DNA from: Carallia brachiata
Lineage: Eukaryota; Streptophyta; Magnoliopsida; Malpighiales; Rhizophoraceae
DNA length: 64,000 nucleotides
NCBI GenBank assembly: GCA_021464245.1
Contig: JADCRB010000002.1
Location: 1,031,058 to 1,095,057, forward strand
Direction: 5' to 3'
In this document: in pieces, positions 35,501-46,990 of the stretch
Position numbering within the stretch: the stretch's first letter is position 1
Layout of the letters: every line of letters begins with the position of its first letter
The notes under the pieces: generated by a model
What the model saw: the letters and a program-made list of their open reading frames with translations, nothing else
What the model was told of the DNA's origin: nothing
Databases searched by the model: none
Position numbers and translations under genes: made by a program

Positions 35501-37766
35501 AGCAGCCCACAACCAATGCAAAGTTCTTTTAATATTTTTGTTGGAATGAATAAATAATAATGGATATGGACTATTTCACCTGTTGAATTGTTTGTCATTG
35601 TTACTTGTTAGCATTCATTTATTTGTAATTTTTTGAACATAAGTGGAACATATTGAAGAAAAACTGAAGACAATAGGTTTGGGATTGTATGGGCAAGAAG
35701 CAATATCTAGGAGATTCAAGAATGAGCACAGCATTGTTATTATTGTTCTGTGGCTTTTATTATGTTTTTTAGTTAATAGTTTATGTGCTGTAATTACTAA
35801 TACTGAATTGGTTCATCTTGTATTTTTTTTATATTTCAATGAAGTGCATCACAAGAGAGGGTTTTGAGCTAACAAGGGTGACCATAATTGATGTTAAAGG
35901 ACAGGTATGCCCCATCTGCGTGTACACTCAGGGTGTGTGCAATTGGTGTTATGTGCTAGTCTTCTTGGTTTTGCAAGTTTATGTTTCAGTAGCTAATATT
36001 TTGCAGGTTGTGTTGGACAAATTGGTTAAACCATCAAATGAGATTGTTGATTACAATACTAGGTAGGTTTTGATCCATGTGAAATACTGAAATAAAGTTC
36101 ACTTATGTTTTTTCAATAACAGTGAACAATCCTATTTGTTTCATTGATTATTTGTTATTTTTGATGTTCCAATGCCAAGTTTTTATTAATTTTGTTCAAA
36201 ATATGCAGACTGGCCTCTTCGTCTTTGCCCTCCCTCTGATTTTATGGGTGTATAGAAAGAAGCTATGAACGTTTTTCATGGGCCAATAATTTATCGGTTT
36301 TGCAGATTTAGTGGAATAACATGCGAGATGCTGGAAGGAGTTACCACGAGTCTGAGAGATGTGCAGGTCCATTGCAACTAAATTTTCCTGTGTAGTCTGA
36401 TGAGTCACTCATCATGGTGTGACAAGATTTTGATGCTTTCTTTCTTAAATTGTAATTTTTGTAATTTACTTACAATGGTATCACTTGTTTAGGAAGACTT
36501 CTTAAAACTGGTTTGCAAAGAGACTATTCTGGTTGGGCATTCCCTGGAGAATGACTTGCTAGCTCTAAAGATCTCTCATGAATCAGTGATTGATACTGCA
36601 TTGTTATACAAGCATCCCCGAGGTGTATCTTATAAAACTGCTCTTCGAGTTCTTGCTAAGAGATTTCTTTCTAGAGAGATACAGCAGGCAGATGTTGGAC
36701 ATGACAGTATTGAAGATGCAAAAGCTGCCATGGAGCTGGCTTTGTTAAAGATTAGGAATGGCAAGTAAAGCTTCCCAGTAGTACCTCCTGCTTTTAAGTT
36801 TATCTGCACAATTAAACCTTGGCATGTTGTCTTAATCCTTATCTGGCTATGCTATTAGGTCCGGATTTTGGTTCACCTCCATCATTTTTACGAAGAAAGC
36901 TCCTTACTGTTTTGAGTGAGTGTGGTAAAACCTCCTCTTTCATTGACGATGTTTCCATAATAAAGCGGTATTCATCTGAGTCAACCCATGCAATTCCTGT
37001 ATTTTCTGATGATGAAGCACTTTTGAAGGCTATAAAAGAGGTAAGTAGATTGCACAATATCCTTCTGGACTTATGTCTTATTTTTATCAATGATCACATA
37101 CTTACTATGTGATTTTGGTGATTTCAGGCAAAGAATGATCGAATACACTTCATCTGGACCCAATTTTCAGAGTTGAATTCTTATTTCAAGAAACAAGCAG
37201 AGGATGCGGATAAATTCAATGGACAACTTGCAGAGTTGATATCATTGCTGACATGTCGAAAAAAGTATGCCAACAAAAAAGGCATCAAACGTGTCATGAC
37301 ATCTGAACTAAAAAATATTTTGTCTCGTATGAATTATAGGGTCTGTCGCCTCTACTCTGCATTACCGCAAAACACCATGCTCATAATTTGCACTGGACAT
37401 GGAGATATTGCGATAGTCCATAGGTATTTATTTCTTTCGTGGCTTTGACTGCCCATTTGCTTCACAATTTTTGCCTCTGTCTCCCTTCTGAAATTATAAA
37501 CTTCATACTTTGAAGTCCGAATTCACGAGGCAAAAAAAAATTGTCTGACTGCCAATGTTGGCATCAAATTACTACAGTTGCATGTGTGCATTATCTTTAA
37601 TTTTAACATACATGGCAACCTTTTCTTTTTTCATGGGTGAAGACTGAGGAAAATGCTTGCAGAGCAGACAGAAATTGCATTATGCCGTGAGAAGCTTGTG
37701 AAGGTCTTGGAGGAGCTTCAGGCCCAAGCTGAAGTAGCTTTGTGTTTTGTAGGTGTGAAGAACTGA
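32506..37766 (+). CDS. SDN-type small-RNA-degrading 3'-5' exonuclease (SDN5-like), DEDDh
   Basis: Family members are RNase T/REX1-like exonucleases that trim small RNAs from the 3' end. Fourteen exons: 32506-32610, 33264-33320, 33399-33464, 33917-34050, 34148-34260, 35191-35319, 35409-35479, 35845-35904, 36007-36062, 36306-36366, 36493-36760, 36859-37040, 37128-37423, 37643-37766. The product is about 573 residues, near the Arabidopsis SDN5 length. The catalytic set is visible: ALDCEM (Asp222, Glu224), GHSLENDL (Asp305) and HDSIEDA (His354, Asp359), so the active site looks intact. The N-terminal 200 residues ([27 protein letters not shown], basic KRKRND) are typical of the SDN5/REXO-like branch. 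The C-terminal 140 residues include a K-rich region and a predicted coiled coil (about 533-568). The intron after 36760 uses a GC donor. A CT-rich leader (32410-32462) precedes the start. Precise orthology to SDN5 rather than another REXO-like gene is from memory of the family. Confidence 0.9.
36761..36858 (+). other. GC-AG intron in the nuclease gene
   Basis: The only junction that keeps the frame ([10 protein letters not shown]) uses the donor g|gcaagtaaag at 36761 and the acceptor attag at 36854-36858. The GT two bases inside (36764) would leave a phase that no nearby acceptor restores. GCAAGT is the strong consensus of known GC-AG introns. Confidence 0.75.
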
Positions 37767-38309
37767 GGACATGCTAAGATTGGATATGCAGGTCCATTTT
37801 TCTGACCTCCTCCTTTACTATGATGATTTAGTGGCAGCCCTTTACCTGGACTGTTTCATTTATTGGTTGACACTTTGACGGAGGTTTTCTTGTATATCAC
37901 TAGCTGAAATGACAGTCAAATGAAAGTTTTGGGAATCTCCTGTTGTTTCATTGTCATTTTGGGAGAAAAAAAAGAAACGGTAACTCTTCTAAGCATGTTT
38001 TCACGCTTCCCAGAGGGACGGACTAAGTTTAAAATAGCCTTTTTAGACTATAGTTAGGCTTGTGCTAGACGAAGGAAAGAATTGTGATACTTTTGGAACA
38101 TTTCTTAATGAGCTGCCAATTGTACCCGTGGGATTGTGTTGAAATGATTAATTTTACTTGTATTCTTTGCACATACACGCATAAGTCCCACAGCACTGCT
38201 CTCTGATTTGCCAGCGTGCATGTTTGCAAGGATGATAAATTTCCATAATGAATGCCTGTGGAGGATGAAAAACCAGTAATTCTGGATAGAGCAAGAGAGG
38301 TTTGGGGTA

Positions 38310-38938
38310 AAGGAAAGTTCAAAAAAATCGAAAATTTTAATTAATTGAAAAAATCGAACCGAATTGAATAGGATTTTCAGTTAACTGAATTAATTTTATA
38401 ATCAGTTAACTAAATTAAATAAAAATTGAAAATTTTAATTCAGTTTCAGTTCGTAATATTAGAAAATAATAGTTAATTGAATTGATCTGAAATATTATTA
38501 TCTATATATATGTATATATATTTTTATTTTTTTAACAATAAACAAAATATTACTAATATAATAATTGGGAATTGATATTTGCACATCGAAAAAGCTCTAT
38601 GCACGCAAAATAAAGAGGAGAAATAGAGCTTTACATTACTTCTCTTGCGTGTACGAAATTTTTTTGGCCGTGTAAATAGCGTCTCCCATAATAATTATTA
38701 TCAAATAAATGCTGATAAAATATTATTATATTTCAAATAATTACTTATTTATTTTTATATATAATGATAGTTATATATATATATCAAAAATATATTCTTT
38801 TAGCATTTAAATTATAATTTTTAATTTGTTTGTTATTACATTCAGTTAATTGAAATTGAATCGAAATTTTCAATAAATCGAATCGAAATTTTCAATTAAT
38901 CGAATTTTCAGTTTAAGAATAATTTTTAATTTTGCACT
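38310..38938. mobile_element. AT-rich TIR element between the convergent nuclease and GRAS genes
   Basis: The left arm (38318-38380, 'aattaattgaaaaaatcgaa' then 'ccgaattg') pairs with the complement of 38935-38860 ('ttcgattaattgaaaatttc' then 'gattcg'). Both arms are built from repeats of an 'aatcga/tcgaat' word. Size about 620 bp including a nested 121-bp insertion at 38567-38687. No coding capacity. The ends are approximate. Confidence 0.5.
38567..38687. mobile_element. 121-bp MITE with perfect 9-bp target duplication, nested
   Basis: Bounded by ataataatt at 38558-38566 and again at 38688-38696. The ends are inverted: 'gggaattgatatttgcacat' on the left and 'gggagacgctatttacacgg' as the complement of the right. 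Inner words 'gcacgcaa' and 'acacgcaa' extend the pairing. A 9-bp duplication and GGGA-type ends fit a Mutator superfamily MITE. It sits inside the AT-rich TIR element around it, so it is the younger insertion. Confidence 0.8.
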
Positions 38939-38943
38939 GAGGG

Positions 38944-39013
38944 TTCAAAATAATTATTGTGAGTGAAACTGCCTTTTCTTCAAAATAATTGTTGTGAGTG
39001 AAACTGCCTTTTC
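38944..39013. repeat. 35-bp tandem duplication
   Basis: The 35-base unit starting 'ttcaaaataattattgtgag' at 38944 is repeated at 38979 with a single A/G difference. It adjoins the right end of the TIR element, so it could mark replication slippage at the insertion. Confidence 0.85.
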
Positions 39014-39515
39014 TGAATCCGGCTGACGGTTTCGACACAAATAAGTGCCAGAACTAAGATGCAACGGTCTCTGATTTTATGCAGGTTTCCATGGTAAACA
39101 CAGGAAATTGAGTTCTAGGCAGCTCCCGCGAGGCTCATGATACAACCTCTTTCTTAGCCATGTGGAGGTTCAAGAATGACTATCATGTCGTGTCTCATGT
39201 ATCAAACGCACTCATGGGGCTTTGACTCTTGGCAAATTGTTGCATCAAGAAGCAAAAACATAACAGAGGTGAATCAAAGAATGAGAAGAAAAGCAGCTAA
39301 GAACCACAAAAAAAAAATGTAAATATATGTTAGACAACTAGCAATCCCCTACATCACTTTTGCAAACTTACTATGTTACACGAGTCCTTATTCACGGCTA
39401 AAAGTATTATACATCTGCAGACGTTGCGATATCAAACAAAAATAGGTAGAGCAACTAAGAAATGTTTCCGCTAATCCAAGTGACCACAAGGGCAACAGTA
39501 GACAGAAGGTGCCTT

Positions 39516-41273
39516 TCATCTCCAAGCAGAAGTAACAATTAAGCTCTTGTCTTCCCACCCAAAAAGGAGTGCATTCATTTCCTGCTTCATTGTGTATCTA
39601 TTACAGTACTCCTTTATTAGTTTCTGACCTATATCGATCACGTTGGGACCCATTGGACACGACGTAAAGCCAGCCATCATCATCCTCGCTCTCCATTTTC
39701 CTGCAACCTCATACCGCTCAATCCTTTCCTCTCCTTCACAGGCTACAATGTTTACTATGTCGCGTGCCAGGCATTGGCGTTCAACGTTTACCCTGTCCTG
39801 ACTCTCTCTTGGGAGAGTTGCATCAAGGGACTCAAACACAGCAGAGTAATAGTTGTAGGCCTCAACAAACCTTGGGAGAAATGGGGTGGTATTTGTGTTC
39901 ACATCTTGTTCAACAATAGTAACAAGTTTTGGATTCAGGCTCTTAACCATCCGGAGAAGCTGGTCTCGCTCATTTACCATTGAAACACTTTCATCAGGCA
40001 TGTGATGGAGCTGGAAAGCAAAATTTACTATGATTGCCTCCCCGGGCTTGCAGTCCAGCATTGAAGGGCTAACAACTGAAGTCTTGGAAGCCACTGCCTG
40101 AAATTCAAATGGAACCTTAAGGACTTCTGCTAGCTTCTCAAGTCTTTGCCCTATGATTTTCAGGCCCCCAACAGGACGCTGAACCGACTCGGGGTCATCA
40201 ATCCCAGTTAACCTGAAGTATGGTAGCTTACCTGGCTCGTTAGCAAGTGTTTGAATAAGTGAAATGTATTGATTCCCTTGACTTACATCAAAATCTATTA
40301 TGTGAACTATCTTTTCTCCTTTAAATGCTTCGACAATTGCACCATTTGCTGCCATGTATCCAAATTTAAAATAAGGGCAAACCTCAAATAGTATCTGCAT
40401 CGCTGCAAGCCTATCAGATGAAGGGGGCTCCTTGCATTTAAGAGCTTTATAGAGATATTTTCCAGTGACAGCCATGCGAGCTGCGAGACCTTCTACCATG
40501 TAGGCTGCAATCCTCTGAGAAGGATCTCCCTGCACTGAAACCATCTGACGGAGCTCATTTATCAAAGCTGACACTTCATCAATGTTTCCTTCTGAGAGGG
40601 CATTAGCACAATCAAAAAGCAATCTCTTGGGAGTCCGAGGAGATAATTGCGATACTTCTTTATTACTGCTGATGCTGCTTAGGTTAGAATCTGAAGATGA
40701 AGACTCCTTAGGCGAATCATGGAGCATAATATTCTGGATTGGGTCGGACCATTCACCATCAAGTTCCATGCCTTTGCTATTTTCAAAGACATCATCCTCT
40801 TCATCAGATCCATCTAATAGAGCTCTTTCCAGCTCTTGAAGCTTCAATCTCATTATATCATCATCATATCCAACTGGATCTGCACTTTCAATGTCCAAAT
40901 AATCGGAGACAGAACTGAATTGATAGACACCACATTGTCTTGTTGACACTAAAGTAGCACTGTAGGGATCACAAGTGGACATGGAGGAAAATGAACCGGT
41001 TCTTCCCTGGTAAGATGATGCGCCCTGTGGGGGAAAGGAATTTCCAGAAACATCAGAACTAGATGATTGTGTTGCCTCTTCAGTAGAAGAGTCAAGGAAG
41101 TACTTCTCATAATTTTCACTCAAGTAAGAACCAGTGCTATATGAGGTTTTATGCTTATCAGGATTGGATATTTGAGTTGACAAGCCAGTGTTCTCATTGC
41201 TGCCCTTGAGAGAGTAGAGCTTATGATTTCTAAATGGCATTGCAGAAAGCTCTGTTTGTCTAACTAAAGACAT
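39516..41273 (-). CDS. SCL1: GRAS transcription factor, SCARECROW-LIKE 1 type (PAT1 branch)
   Basis: GRAS proteins are plant nuclear regulators; the PAT1 branch includes phytochrome-signalling factors. The gene is a single uninterrupted coding exon for 585 residues, close to Arabidopsis SCL1 (about 590). The N-terminal 210 residues are variable and Ser-rich, with an acidic segment (MRLKLQELERALLDGSDEEDD, split here at residues 141-161, with EWSDPI nearby) typical of this branch. The GRAS domain runs from about 215 to 585: leucine heptad I (LLFDCANALSEGN), VHIID at 323-327, leucine heptad II ending with LHHMPDESV (422-430), a PFYRE-like region near 464, RVNVERQ at 494-500, and the SAW region with conserved Trp at 527, 573 and 584. 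All motifs are intact. The start at 41273 is the first ATG after an inferred leader acceptor at 41347. Function is inferred from the family. Confidence 0.92.
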   Translation of the reverse strand: MSLVRQTELSAMPFRNHKLYSLKGSNENTGLSTQISNPDKHKTSYSTGSYLSENYEKYFLDSSTEEATQSSSSDVSGNSFPPQGASSYQGRTGSFSSMSTCDPYSATLVSTRQCGVYQFSSVSDYLDIESADPVGYDDDIMRLKLQELERALLDGSDEEDDVFENSKGMELDGEWSDPIQNIMLHDSPKESSSSDSNLSSISSNKEVSQLSPRTPKRLLFDCANALSEGNIDEVSALINELRQMVSVQGDPSQRIAAYMVEGLAARMAVTGKYLYKALKCKEPPSSDRLAAMQILFEVCPYFKFGYMAANGAIVEAFKGEKIVHIIDFDVSQGNQYISLIQTLANEPGKLPYFRLTGIDDPESVQRPVGGLKIIGQRLEKLAEVLKVPFEFQAVASKTSVVSPSMLDCKPGEAIIVNFAFQLHHMPDESVSMVNERDQLLRMVKSLNPKLVTIVEQDVNTNTTPFLPRFVEAYNYYSAVFESLDATLPRESQDRVNVERQCLARDIVNIVACEGEERIERYEVAGKWRARMMMAGFTSCPMGPNVIDIGQKLIKEYCNRYTMKQEMNALLFGWEDKSLIVTSAWR

Positions 41274-43030
41274 GGCTTTGTCTAAGTTGATTTGGTTTTC
41301 GAAGAACGATGATTGTAGTCACACTATATGACGTCTGTGTCAGCACCTACATTTGATGGCAGAAAACTTGTTAATTGTCAAAACTTGTATAGTCCCAAAC
41401 ATCAGCATTCTTTTTCTGAAAAATAATGAAACAAGCACCTGGATAGCATCAGATAGCATGGAATACAAGAGAAGCATCCAGCAAAAAAAAAAAAAAAAAA
41501 AAAACATACAGCAATACAGACCCATTGATGCGGACTGGTAGTGATGTTGGTGCTGTCAACTCTGTGTGTGTGTGTGCAGAGAGGAGTTTTTTTTTTTGGG
41601 GGGGGGGGGGGGGGAGAGATCGGAAACGTAGACACATGCTATGTCTACAGAAATAGCCAGCAACAAGAGAAAGTCTGAGGGGAAGATCTCTGCATATACT
41701 TATGCATTTCAAGCTCTTCATCTACACATGCTCAGTACACATTTTTTCATTCCAGTGTTAAACTCCAATATATTCAAAATTCATCTCGAGCAATTTGCCA
41801 AAATTCAGGTGGTTCATTAAGATATGTTTCGTGGCAGGGTGTTGAAATTCTGGTGATTTATTCAAGCAGCTAGAGTTGATGAAGATTGCCTTCAGTAAAA
41901 ACAAATATGCAACTTAACAAAGGATGTACCATAAAACAAAGATTCAACTACAATAATTACACAAACCAAGAAAAAAATTTATCCAAATCAAACGTGTCGA
42001 AAGCGAAATTTTATGGTTTGACAGCAAAAATCGCATTCGGCAGCAACTTTTAATACATAGGGAAAAAGTGTGCAAGCCAGTTAACTCTCCGCCATAAAGA
42101 ACAACAATAGTATTGCCTTGCCAACAAGGGCCGCATTGCTTATCCAATCAGAAATGAAACAAATCAATCTTTTATATGCCAAAAAACATTGATTCATTAA
42201 TCAAAGCTTTCAATGATCAAAGCTTCCTGAGTTTCAACATGCAAGCATACAGCATCTTCTGAAAAGAAGAGATCCACGAAAAGTCTTCAAAACAAATGAA
42301 AAAAACACCTACAGAAACACAAGGCTGAAAACCAGGAAAAAATAGACATGGCATATATATACCTGATGAAGGAGATGGGCATCAAAAGGAAGCAAAAAGG
42401 ATCATACAAGCAGCCAGTTCTGCAATTTAGAGATACCCAAATGGGGATAAAGCTCAGGAAAGGCTTTGAAGGATGAGACCTATACAAGATTTGACCAAAA
42501 CCACAGTTAACAAAAAAGGTAAAACCTTTTTTGGTAAATATGTCTTTCTTAAGGTCTTCCAAAAATATTTTTAGATTGTGAGGTTAGGTGTAGGTGAGTT
42601 GCAATGCAACCAACTACAATAGAATCCAAAATATTGAAAAGAGTACAGAAGAATAGACTTTAAGAAAAATCTTAAACAAATGATTGAAACAGACAACTTA
42701 GACCCATGGAAGAGAAAAAAAGAAGAATAAATAGTAATAAAATATCAGTTGGTTGAACAGGTTTTTGGCGTCTCAAAAATTCAAGTATTTGAGCAAGCTC
42801 AAAAATTCCAAATATCCATTAGCAATCCACCAACCAAAAAGACAGATAGAAAAATCCACTCTTCTGGAATCTGAAAAAATAAAATGAGAAAAGTAGCCTG
42901 AAACTAACCCAAAGTTCCTCTTTTTGACATGGAAACTGTCCTTTGACCTTCACCACCGTCACAGAAACAACCTTTGCTTTCTGATCTCTTTGTGCTTTGT
43001 TTCCAACTTTCTTACAATTTCCTTTAATAA
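41274..43030 (-). promoter_or_regulatory. Inferred 5' leader, leader intron and core promoter of the GRAS gene
   Basis: Reading the minus strand, the sequence upstream of the ATG has an acceptor (aaatgtag) at 41347, so the leader exon would be 41346-41274. A plausible donor, gg|gttagt, lies at 42908, giving a leader intron of about 1.56 kb; PAT1-branch GRAS genes often have such an intron. It contains an A22 run (41483-41504), a TG repeat (41563-41576) and adjoining T11 and G17 runs (41587-41614). The donor choice is a guess that needs RNA evidence. Confidence 0.4.
41483..41614. repeat. Cluster of homopolymers: A22, (TG)n, T11, G17
   Basis: Within 132 bp there are an A22 run, a TG dinucleotide repeat of about seven units, and a T11 run running straight into G17. 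On the GRAS coding strand this is C17-A11-(CA)n-T22 inside the leader intron. These are the kind of tracts where assemblies slip. Confidence 0.9.
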
Positions 43031-43550
43031 CTGTCTTTTGGGTTTAACTTGGCGGTGTCTTATTCTCTTTTTTCTGCATGTTTACACCAACTTGTCTGAC
43101 TAAATCATCAGGTCGTACTGGTTTGATGCGGTCCAAATGCCATTTCTATCACTGGATCCTGACCATTTATTTCCCGGGCGATAAATAAATAAATAAATAT
43201 ATATATATAAAATAAAAAAGATTGCAATTTTTTTTGCACCCCTAAAACTACTCATAATATCATACATGTTGACTAAATTATCAGCTCCTTTCATGTAGAT
43301 AAAAAAAAAAAAAAAATGCTCCCAATGAAGGACCTACAACACTATTCGTTATTTGAGTGACTAAAAATGTGTAATTCAAAGTTTTACAACTGTACAATAT
43401 ATTAATAAGAATTAATATTAACACATAATTTTTAACTCTACGCACGCTCAAACTGATGTTGTAGGCATAAAAACTGTTGGATTAGCTATTATGGGCATGT
43501 TTTTGGGTGCATAAAACCAAAATCCGCTTGTGAATATTAAAATCTATACT
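43031..43550. other. Upstream of the GRAS gene, no further gene seen
   Basis: AT-rich sequence with a TAAA/TA repeat near 43180-43210 and an A run at 43300. Probably distal promoter of the minus-strand GRAS gene. Confidence 0.4.
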
Positions 43551-43558
43551 AATTTATG

Positions 43559-44121
43559 CATAGACGGATCCATTACGGGCCAAGAAGGGCAATTGCCCCG
43601 ACCCCATAAAAATTTATATATGTATGCTAGATTTTGCCAAATTGCCCCTCCTACTATTTCTTGTCCACTCTTATCCTACTTTTCTAGTAGTCGTAAACCC
43701 TATATTTGAAAACTATTAATTTTTTTAACCCTCTGCCGTAGTTATTTCTTTTACTAGTAACTAACGCAACCTTTCTAGGTGTTTTTCGTTAGCGCGTTGT
43801 TACCAATTTAAGGTTCATTTTTTTATCTTTTGGTTGATAATAAAATTTTTATAATTTATTAATAAAAAGAATTTTTTTTACAATAAATATTATAATGGAT
43901 CACACGAGAGACTAATGGTTTTATGACTATATATAGAAAAAAAATATGAGTATATAAAAAATTAAAAAAGAATTTAAAAGTTAATTAGTAAATTAAAAAA
44001 TTGTAATATATATTGTATAGAATAATTAGTATTATTTCTTTAACTTTTATATAATTTATTATTATTATAATCACATATATAATATCGTCCTCCTAAAAAA
44101 AAATTTCTAGATCTATCTCTA
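43559..44121. mobile_element. hAT-type non-autonomous element with 8-bp target duplication
   Basis: Flanked by aatttatg at 43551-43558 and 44122-44129. The left end 'catagacggatccat' and the complement of the right end 'tagagatagatctaga' are related inverted repeats. Further inside, the left has a palindromic 'gggcaattgccccgacccca' and the right, in complement, a 'taggaggac' word. Gene-sized reading frames are absent; the centre is AT-rich. An 8-bp duplication and short TIRs fit the hAT superfamily. The match of the AT-rich 8-mer alone could be chance, but it coincides with the TIR ends. Confidence 0.65.
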
Positions 44122-44129
44122 AATTTATG

Positions 44130-45915
44130 TCTTTAAAGCATACGTCAATAGTTGAAAATTTATATTTTTATCTCGAAAATCTTGAATTTCAAAATGAGAA
44201 AATGAATATAAAGTTTATGAAAAAAAAAAATTACCTTATTGTTATTATCTATGACGCAATAGGTCTATTAATAAAAAGATGTATATATATATATTTATTT
44301 ATTTAAAAAAGTCTAATTTATCGAGTCCATTGGGCACCGGCACATAAATTATCGGCTAAGCCTGGAAACGGTAAGGTGACATGGGTAAGTGTCATTGTGA
44401 AACCATAACAAAGGGGACAGCAGTAAGGTAAGGTCATGGTGGGAAGAATGGTAGAAAGCCAGCTGTTAGATTGCGTGGCTTTGCGATGGGATCGAGATCG
44501 ATTGAATGGATAGACCCACCAATGCCACTCCAAGTTGGCGGAATGGTCAAAAGGTTCCTTTTCTATGCGCGTCTTTATCACTCGTGCCGTTCATTTTTTC
44601 TTCTCGCCCAATTTGGTTGCGTGCAAAATGGGAAAACAAAAATAGTCTCTTACCTTCACGAATTAAAGACTTTTAACTTGATAATGGACGAATTCTTTGG
44701 AACCGTTAAACCACAACGATGAGCGATCTGACAAGTGATTTTTTGCCCACTTCTGTAATTATACTTTTGATTGCTCGTTTTGTGGGTCGTTGTGAGTGTC
44801 CATCCATTTCCTGACCCATTATCCACTAACTAAATGACATAATGCTTAAAAAAGGGCAATTTGTTTTGCCGTATAACCAGATTTTCAAAGACGCGTATGG
44901 ATTTTAAAAAAAAAAAATGATTATTATACAAAGCAAGATACCAATGGAAGCCTTTGTGTGTGCCCAAGTATAGATCACTTCGAAGAATAGTCATAAAGAG
45001 CCACATGGAGCGTTGTCCCTTTTTTTTTTTTTTAAATATCCAGATGAAAGTGTGCTGGTTAACCAGAAACTCTATGTTCCTGATATTCTTACAGAAATGC
45101 GATGTGAAATTCTAACTGCTGGGTCATCGCAAGTGTGAAAAGAATCTCAAGATGTTATCAATCTTGTGAAGAAAAAAAAAAATTAGTGGGCATACAGCAT
45201 TGACAATACATCCAATGCTTTATCTATCCATTTCTATTAATATATTGGAAAAAGTTATGTGTGTACGTAATTGTAGGTATTAAATTAGTACATGAAGATA
45301 TAAATTGTTGAATCGTAAAAAAATGTACTAAATTTTTAAAAAAATAATAAACTATAAGATTAATCATATATTTTTTACGTGATACAGATTGTGTATATAT
45401 ATTAATATTTTAATATATTAGCTGGCAGTCTGCATCATCGTTTCCTTTTCTTATTTGAGTGTATAGTCTTGCCTACCAATTAACTGGATAAACACGTTTA
45501 GGTTTGCGAGCAAAATTTATATTATAACTTAAAAGGGTTGATCAAATGGTAAATGTCAGCCAGAACTTCAAAAGTTTTTGAGTTTAAAAATCTACAGCCT
45601 CTCTATTTCAACTAATCCTGGAGTTATGTCCACCAAGTCACCAACCAAAGACTGAACGGTTTGTCTGTGGCCCGGAAACTATGGATCAAAGACCCAAAAC
45701 TTATATATATATAAAAGAACAAAGAATGTGGAAACGTTAAGAGATAAGAATAAAATAACTAGAAATCGAATAAAAGATTAAAAAGTTTAATAGAGTATTT
45801 TAACCAGTTGTACTGAGAAACAAGACATTAAGTATTTTGCTATTAAAAGAGCCAAGTTTAAAAAAATAAGAAAAGAACAAAACAAGTGAGGGGGCATAAT
45901 TGAACACCATTAAGA
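44130..45915. other. Gene-poor region
   Basis: A slightly GC-richer stretch lies at 44320-44720, but no domain or splice-joined frame was recognised there. The rest is AT-rich with A tracts. Confidence 0.4.
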
Positions 45916-45917
45916 AC

Positions 45918-46990
45918 CTAAGTAATATAAGATGTGTTTGATATATAGACTGAATAGCGTGATATACGATAGTACATGTTAACATAATATAAGATAGACT
46001 AATTTATTAATTTATATTATATTTAGACGTCATCAAATAGTATAGAATAGTTATATTATTTAATGTTTAAATGATATAAGATAGAATAGTATAATATATC
46101 AAAATTATTTTTTTACTCTTAGAAATAATTGATTTATATTTACTATTAATTTTAATATTTTTATTAAAAATAATTAAAATTAAATAATAAAATTAATATT
46201 TATTTAACATATTATTATACATTATATTGTTTATAATTTTTTAATTTTTTATAAAAAATATTTTTTAAAATTAAGCATTAATTTTATTAATAAAAATAAA
46301 TTTTAAATATTAAAAAAAGTGATTAATATTTTTTTAAATTTTTTGAGGAAAAATAAAATAAATTTTAAGAGATAAAATTTTAAATTTATATTAAAAAATG
46401 AAAGAATGAACACGAGAGAGAGAGAGAAAGAGTGAGGAAAGAGAAAGGAAGGGAGGAAGGAGGAGAGAGAAAGGAAGGGAGGAAAAAGGGGGAGGGGAGA
46501 GAAACAGAAGAGAGAGAGAGAGTGAGGATAGAGAAAGGAAGGGAGGAAGGAGGAGGGAGGAGAGAGAAAGGGAAGAGAGAGAGACAAGGAGTAAGGGAGA
46601 GAGAAGAGGGAGGAGAGAGAAAGTAAAGAGAGAGAGACGAGGAGTGATAGAGAGGAGGGAGGAGAGAGAAAGGAGAGTGGGAGGAGAGGAGTAATAAAGA
46701 GAGAAGGGAAGAGAGAGAAAATAAAAGAAATAAATTTTTTAAATTTTATGTTAATTTTTTAAAATTATTTTAATTAAAAAATATTTTAATAAATATATAA
46801 TTTATTAATATTAGTACATGATATGAGACATATTAGACTATAGTACTGTCTCATATTTATGTGATAATAAATTTATATTAATTTATTTTATATTTATCGT
46901 ATTAATCAATTAAATATAAATTAAGATAAAATAGTTGACTATTAACGTATTCTATTATATTTTATCTTATGAAATAAATGCACTCATAGC
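45918..46990. mobile_element. Possible TIR element enclosing a purine tract
   Basis: The left end 'gtgtttgatatatagactga' onward (to about 46020) aligns loosely with the complement of the right end ('gtgcatttatttcataagat' onward). Both continue into 'taatttat' words. The middle is AT-rich DNA that surrounds the GA tract at 46410-46730. No target duplication found; the match is imperfect. Confidence 0.35.
46410..46730 (+). repeat. 320-bp GA/GGA purine tract
   Basis: Almost pure purine on the + strand, with repeated units such as 'gaaaggaagggaggaaggag' occurring two or more times at about 46442 and 46534. Long homopurine tracts can form triplex DNA. Open frames on both strands (Arg/Glu-rich or Ser/Leu/Pro-rich) are artefacts of composition. 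Confidence 0.9.

Noticed and set aside
46303..46626. Open frames on both strands through the GA tract
   Set aside because: Products are Arg/Glu/Gly-rich or Ser/Leu/Phe/Pro-rich repeats that follow from the purine tract.
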